From an uncultured Anaerolineae bacterium (GTDB taxonomy: Bacteria; Chloroflexota; Anaerolineae; Aggregatilineales; Phototrophicaceae), in NCBI GenBank assembly GCA_937922795.1, contig CALAJK010000008.1, positions 1 to 63,546 on the forward strand: DNA of 63,546 nt. The letters are read 5' to 3'. The notes below the pieces were generated by a model, which saw nothing but the letters and a program-made list of their open reading frames with translations, ran no database searches and had not been told where the DNA came from. The position numbers were made by a program, and so were the translations under genes. This document shows positions 63,101-63,546 of this stretch, in pieces. Every line of letters begins with the position of its first letter. The stretch's first letter is position 1.

Positions 63101-63546
63101 CCAACGATCTGCTTTACACACACCTGGAAGAAGTCCTCAGCGCCATCATTCAAACGGCGCTGGATGCCCCATCGGGTCGAGTTGCTTCCTCCCCTCTCCC
63201 AGCCGCGCAGCGGCGTTCGGGAGAGGGGACGGGGGTGAGGGCATCCGACTGGCAAATCCGCCTGCTGACCGAGTGGGAGTGGCAGTGGATGGCGCAAAAC
63301 GGCGCGGAAGCCCGCCGCCACCCATGGGGCAATTGGGACGACCACCCGCGCGCCAACACCATCGAAGCGGGCATCGGGGATCGCAGCACGGCGGTGGGCA
63401 TGTACCCGCACGGCGCGGCGGCCTGCGGCGCGCTGGATGTAGCGGGTAATTTGTGGGAATGGTGCTTGAATGACTACCTCAATCCAGAGATTACAGATGG
63501 CTATAGCAATGGAGAGCCTAGGGTGCTGCGGGGCGGTTCTTTCAAC
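60112..63546 (+). CDS. DUF4062-like / nSTAND NTPase / FGE-domain protein with in-frame repeat and DUF559 insertions (3' partial)
   Basis: The open frame runs 1145 codons from a GTG (GGAGAG 5 bp upstream) to the window end without a stop. Residues 1-190 are DUF4062-like (IRVFLASPGDVNEERA). About 225-720 is an nSTAND1 NTPase with Walker A ASGSGKSS (271-278), Walker B FFIDQFEEL (377-385) and the VEVAHEALFRSW helix. From about 768 a formylglycine-generating-enzyme (C-type-lectin-fold) domain runs to the edge (TEWEWQWMAQNG, VAGNLWEW, VLRGGSFN). Three insertions interrupt it in loops: residues 588-617 and 737-766 (89-bp elements) and about 875-1044 (DUF559 element). Such STAND proteins are predicted immunity or conflict sensors. 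The activity of this one is unknown. Confidence 0.85.
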   Translation, partial: MKTVPQIRVFLASPGDVNEERAVALEVLDVLEYDPLFKRGGAGGVSLHAVAWDTPGGDTPMRATMTPQTAIRQGLPRPSECDIVIVIFWGRMGTPLPYPEYQKPDGSAYLSGTEWEFWDALTAERAHGRPITLVYRRAETPPIDVTDRDQVEQYQAVRHFFDQFRDPATGALRGGINEYRTPEELRLKLERHLRQIINDILTQEGFADSPARLVATARPLVEQPPLWKGSPFPGLRAFTEADAPIFFGRGPETSELVRRVAASRFVAVVAASGSGKSSLVAAGLIPRLKANAIVSGETGSKDWRFVRFTPGQDASLLAALFAALRDAFPEYRVDPFELPQRKQSFIDSVSANPAAVVDICDALLREARAPAWAEICFFIDQFEELFTLIPDERAAEREAFVALLTAIQTSKRLRCIVTMRSDFYANCLELPRLAALLKEATYPLAAPTPGALLEMIKRPAERAGLTWEDGLPERIQADTGSGAGALALMAYALDALYHMSHADRRLTFAAYEALGGVQGAIGKRAEQTFQELPLDDKEALLGRVFRELVAVDERGTATRQRCPIGRFGEAELALVRAFTDARLLVVDALTLNPSPEGEGRNSPLPAQRWGEGPGVRAEVEVAHEALFRSWERLKDWIAEAQEDLILLRQVRAAAHDWQAKGRPDYLRWPQERLVLVYAMQDRLHPELNEVERDFIEPEQARLLREIALITTDHKRRRWIGERLAVIGDTRPGLGVVALTLNPSPEGEGRDSPLPAQRSGEGPGVRAIPDIAWLPVTPGGKIKIAGKTFTVQPFYVAKYLITYRQFQAFLDAPDGFEDERWWDGMPDDYKRQPVKAAVAQYDNYPRDSVSWYQAVAFARWLDAKYRELGLFERLLPSPQTPLPTAPSALGEGLENMALKGEYRAKASEVLVQIARELRQRETPAEDLLWECLRDRRLGGLKFRRQHPVAHTTYVVDFFCYEHRLVIELDGGIHDTQGEADARRQAELEALGLRVLRFPNDLLYTHLEEVLSAIIQTALDAPSGRVASSPLPAAQRRSGEGTGVRASDWQIRLLTEWEWQWMAQNGAEARRHPWGNWDDHPRANTIEAGIGDRSTAVGMYPHGAAACGALDVAGNLWEWCLNDYLNPEITDGYSNGEPRVLRGGSFN
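61873..61961 (+). repeat. 89-bp double-hairpin element, copy 1 (inside STAND gene)
   Basis: It begins GCCCTCACCC and ends GGGTGAGGGC (perfect 10-bp terminal inverted repeats). Inside are hairpin 1 (TCCCTCTCC/GGAGAGGGA, 61887-61908) and hairpin 2 (CCCCTCTCC/GGAGAGGGG, 61916-61947). It adds a Pro/Gly-rich peptide (ALTLNPSPEGEG...) between LLVVD and VEVAHEAL of the NTPase, which are contiguous or separated by a short loop in relatives. It differs from copy 2 at two of 89 bases. Confidence 0.92.
62320..62408 (+). repeat. 89-bp double-hairpin element, copy 2 (inside STAND gene)
   Basis: Same orientation, length, terminal repeats and reading frame as copy 1, with two substitutions. It sits in the linker between GDTRPGLGVV and IPDIAWLPV, the junction of the STAND module and the FGE domain. 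Near-identity of the copies points to recent spread. Confidence 0.92.
62733..63242 (+). mobile_element. 510-bp element with DUF559 nuclease domain between two hairpins, inserted in frame in the FGE domain
   Basis: It starts GCCCTCACCC (62733-62742) and ends GGGTGAGGGC (63233-63242), the same termini as the 89-bp elements. Hairpin 1 (CCCCTCTCC 62747-62755 / GGAGAGGGG 62776-62784) and hairpin 2 (63191-63199 / 63220-63228) flank a DUF559 domain, about residues 895-1020 of the host protein. That domain has TPAEDLLWECLR, YVVDFFCYE and LVIELDGGIH, the Glu/Asp/ExD residues of Vsr-like PD-(D/E)XK nucleases. An internal ATG at 62794 follows GGAGAGGGG and could give separate initiation. 510 bp is exactly 170 codons, so the host frame is kept. 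Codons such as TTA and AGA are rarer in the neighbours, hinting at foreign origin. Confidence 0.85.

Noticed and set aside
62794-63180. DUF559 as a separate gene starting at ATG 62794
   Set aside because: There is no stop codon at the end of the domain; the frame continues into the FGE domain. Internal initiation remains possible but would not give a free-standing nuclease.
1-63546. tRNA, rRNA or tmRNA genes
   Set aside because: No cloverleaf with a TTCGANNC-type arm or rRNA-like conserved stretch was found in the intergenic regions by eye; a covariance-model scan was not possible.

Overview
The window is GC-rich DNA (roughly 60% GC) from a bacterium. It carries menaquinone genes, a glucosylglycerate cluster, a pyruvate-dehydrogenase-type operon with a fused E1, a two-domain phosphofructokinase, long ATGA-coupled catabolic operons, and a STAND NTPase laced with GC-rich palindromic repeats. 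Taken together this looks most like a free-living Chloroflexota (Anaerolineae-like) genome, but that is inference from gene content and style. I saw no rRNA, tRNA, phage genes, transposase or CRISPR array.

Layout. (1) 1-4177, plus: menD (5' cut by the window edge), menB, menE, menH. (2) 9372-4147, minus: a USP-domain/glucosyl-3-phosphoglycerate synthase fusion, a GH13_18 phosphorylase and a GH63 hydrolase, i.e. one route for making and two for breaking down glucosylglycerate. (3) A GH2 glycosidase (plus) converges on a radical SAM gene (minus), which has a structured leader and two operator-like dyads. (4) 13826-25147, plus: E2 and fused E1 of a 2-oxoacid dehydrogenase, a TIM-barrel isomerase, a PHP protein, three polyol or polyol-phosphate dehydrogenases from unrelated superfamilies, and an EamA exporter; msrA converges on it. 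(5) A eukaryote-type tandem phosphofructokinase and an FGGY sugar kinase. (6) 48776-30570, minus: 17 tightly packed genes that look like one operon. They encode peptidases or deacylases (M20, M14, M24, M32, AspA-like), two amidohydrolases, aminotransferases, an Ldh2-family dehydrogenase, DHDPS-like aldolase, SDRs, an MFS carrier and two DUF4438 proteins. (7) 48905-59666, plus: a divergently encoded GntR/FCD regulator, epimerase, two Gfo/Idh oxidoreductases, a peptide-type ABC importer lacking its ATPases, an unrecognised TIM-barrel-like protein, an aminotransferase and an SDR. Blocks 6 and 7 share a short control region with two near-consensus sigma-70 promoters facing each other across a GntR-like operator.

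(8) 59667-63546: repeat-rich spacer, then an open reading frame of at least 1145 codons that runs off the window. It encodes a DUF4062-like N-terminus, an nSTAND NTPase and a formylglycine-generating-enzyme/C-type-lectin-fold domain. Three insertions interrupt it in frame, all bounded by the same 10-bp terminal inverted repeat (GCCCTCACCC...GGGTGAGGGC). Two are 89-bp double-hairpin elements. The third is 510 bp with the same hairpin architecture, but has a DUF559 (Vsr/PD-(D/E)XK-like) nuclease domain between its two hairpins. I read this as a DUF559-linked mobile element with small MITE-like relatives that inserts into, and is translated as part of, a probable conflict or immunity protein. It is the best candidate for an undescribed system here. 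The host gene stops at the window end inside the RGGS motif where diversity-generating retroelement variable regions often lie.
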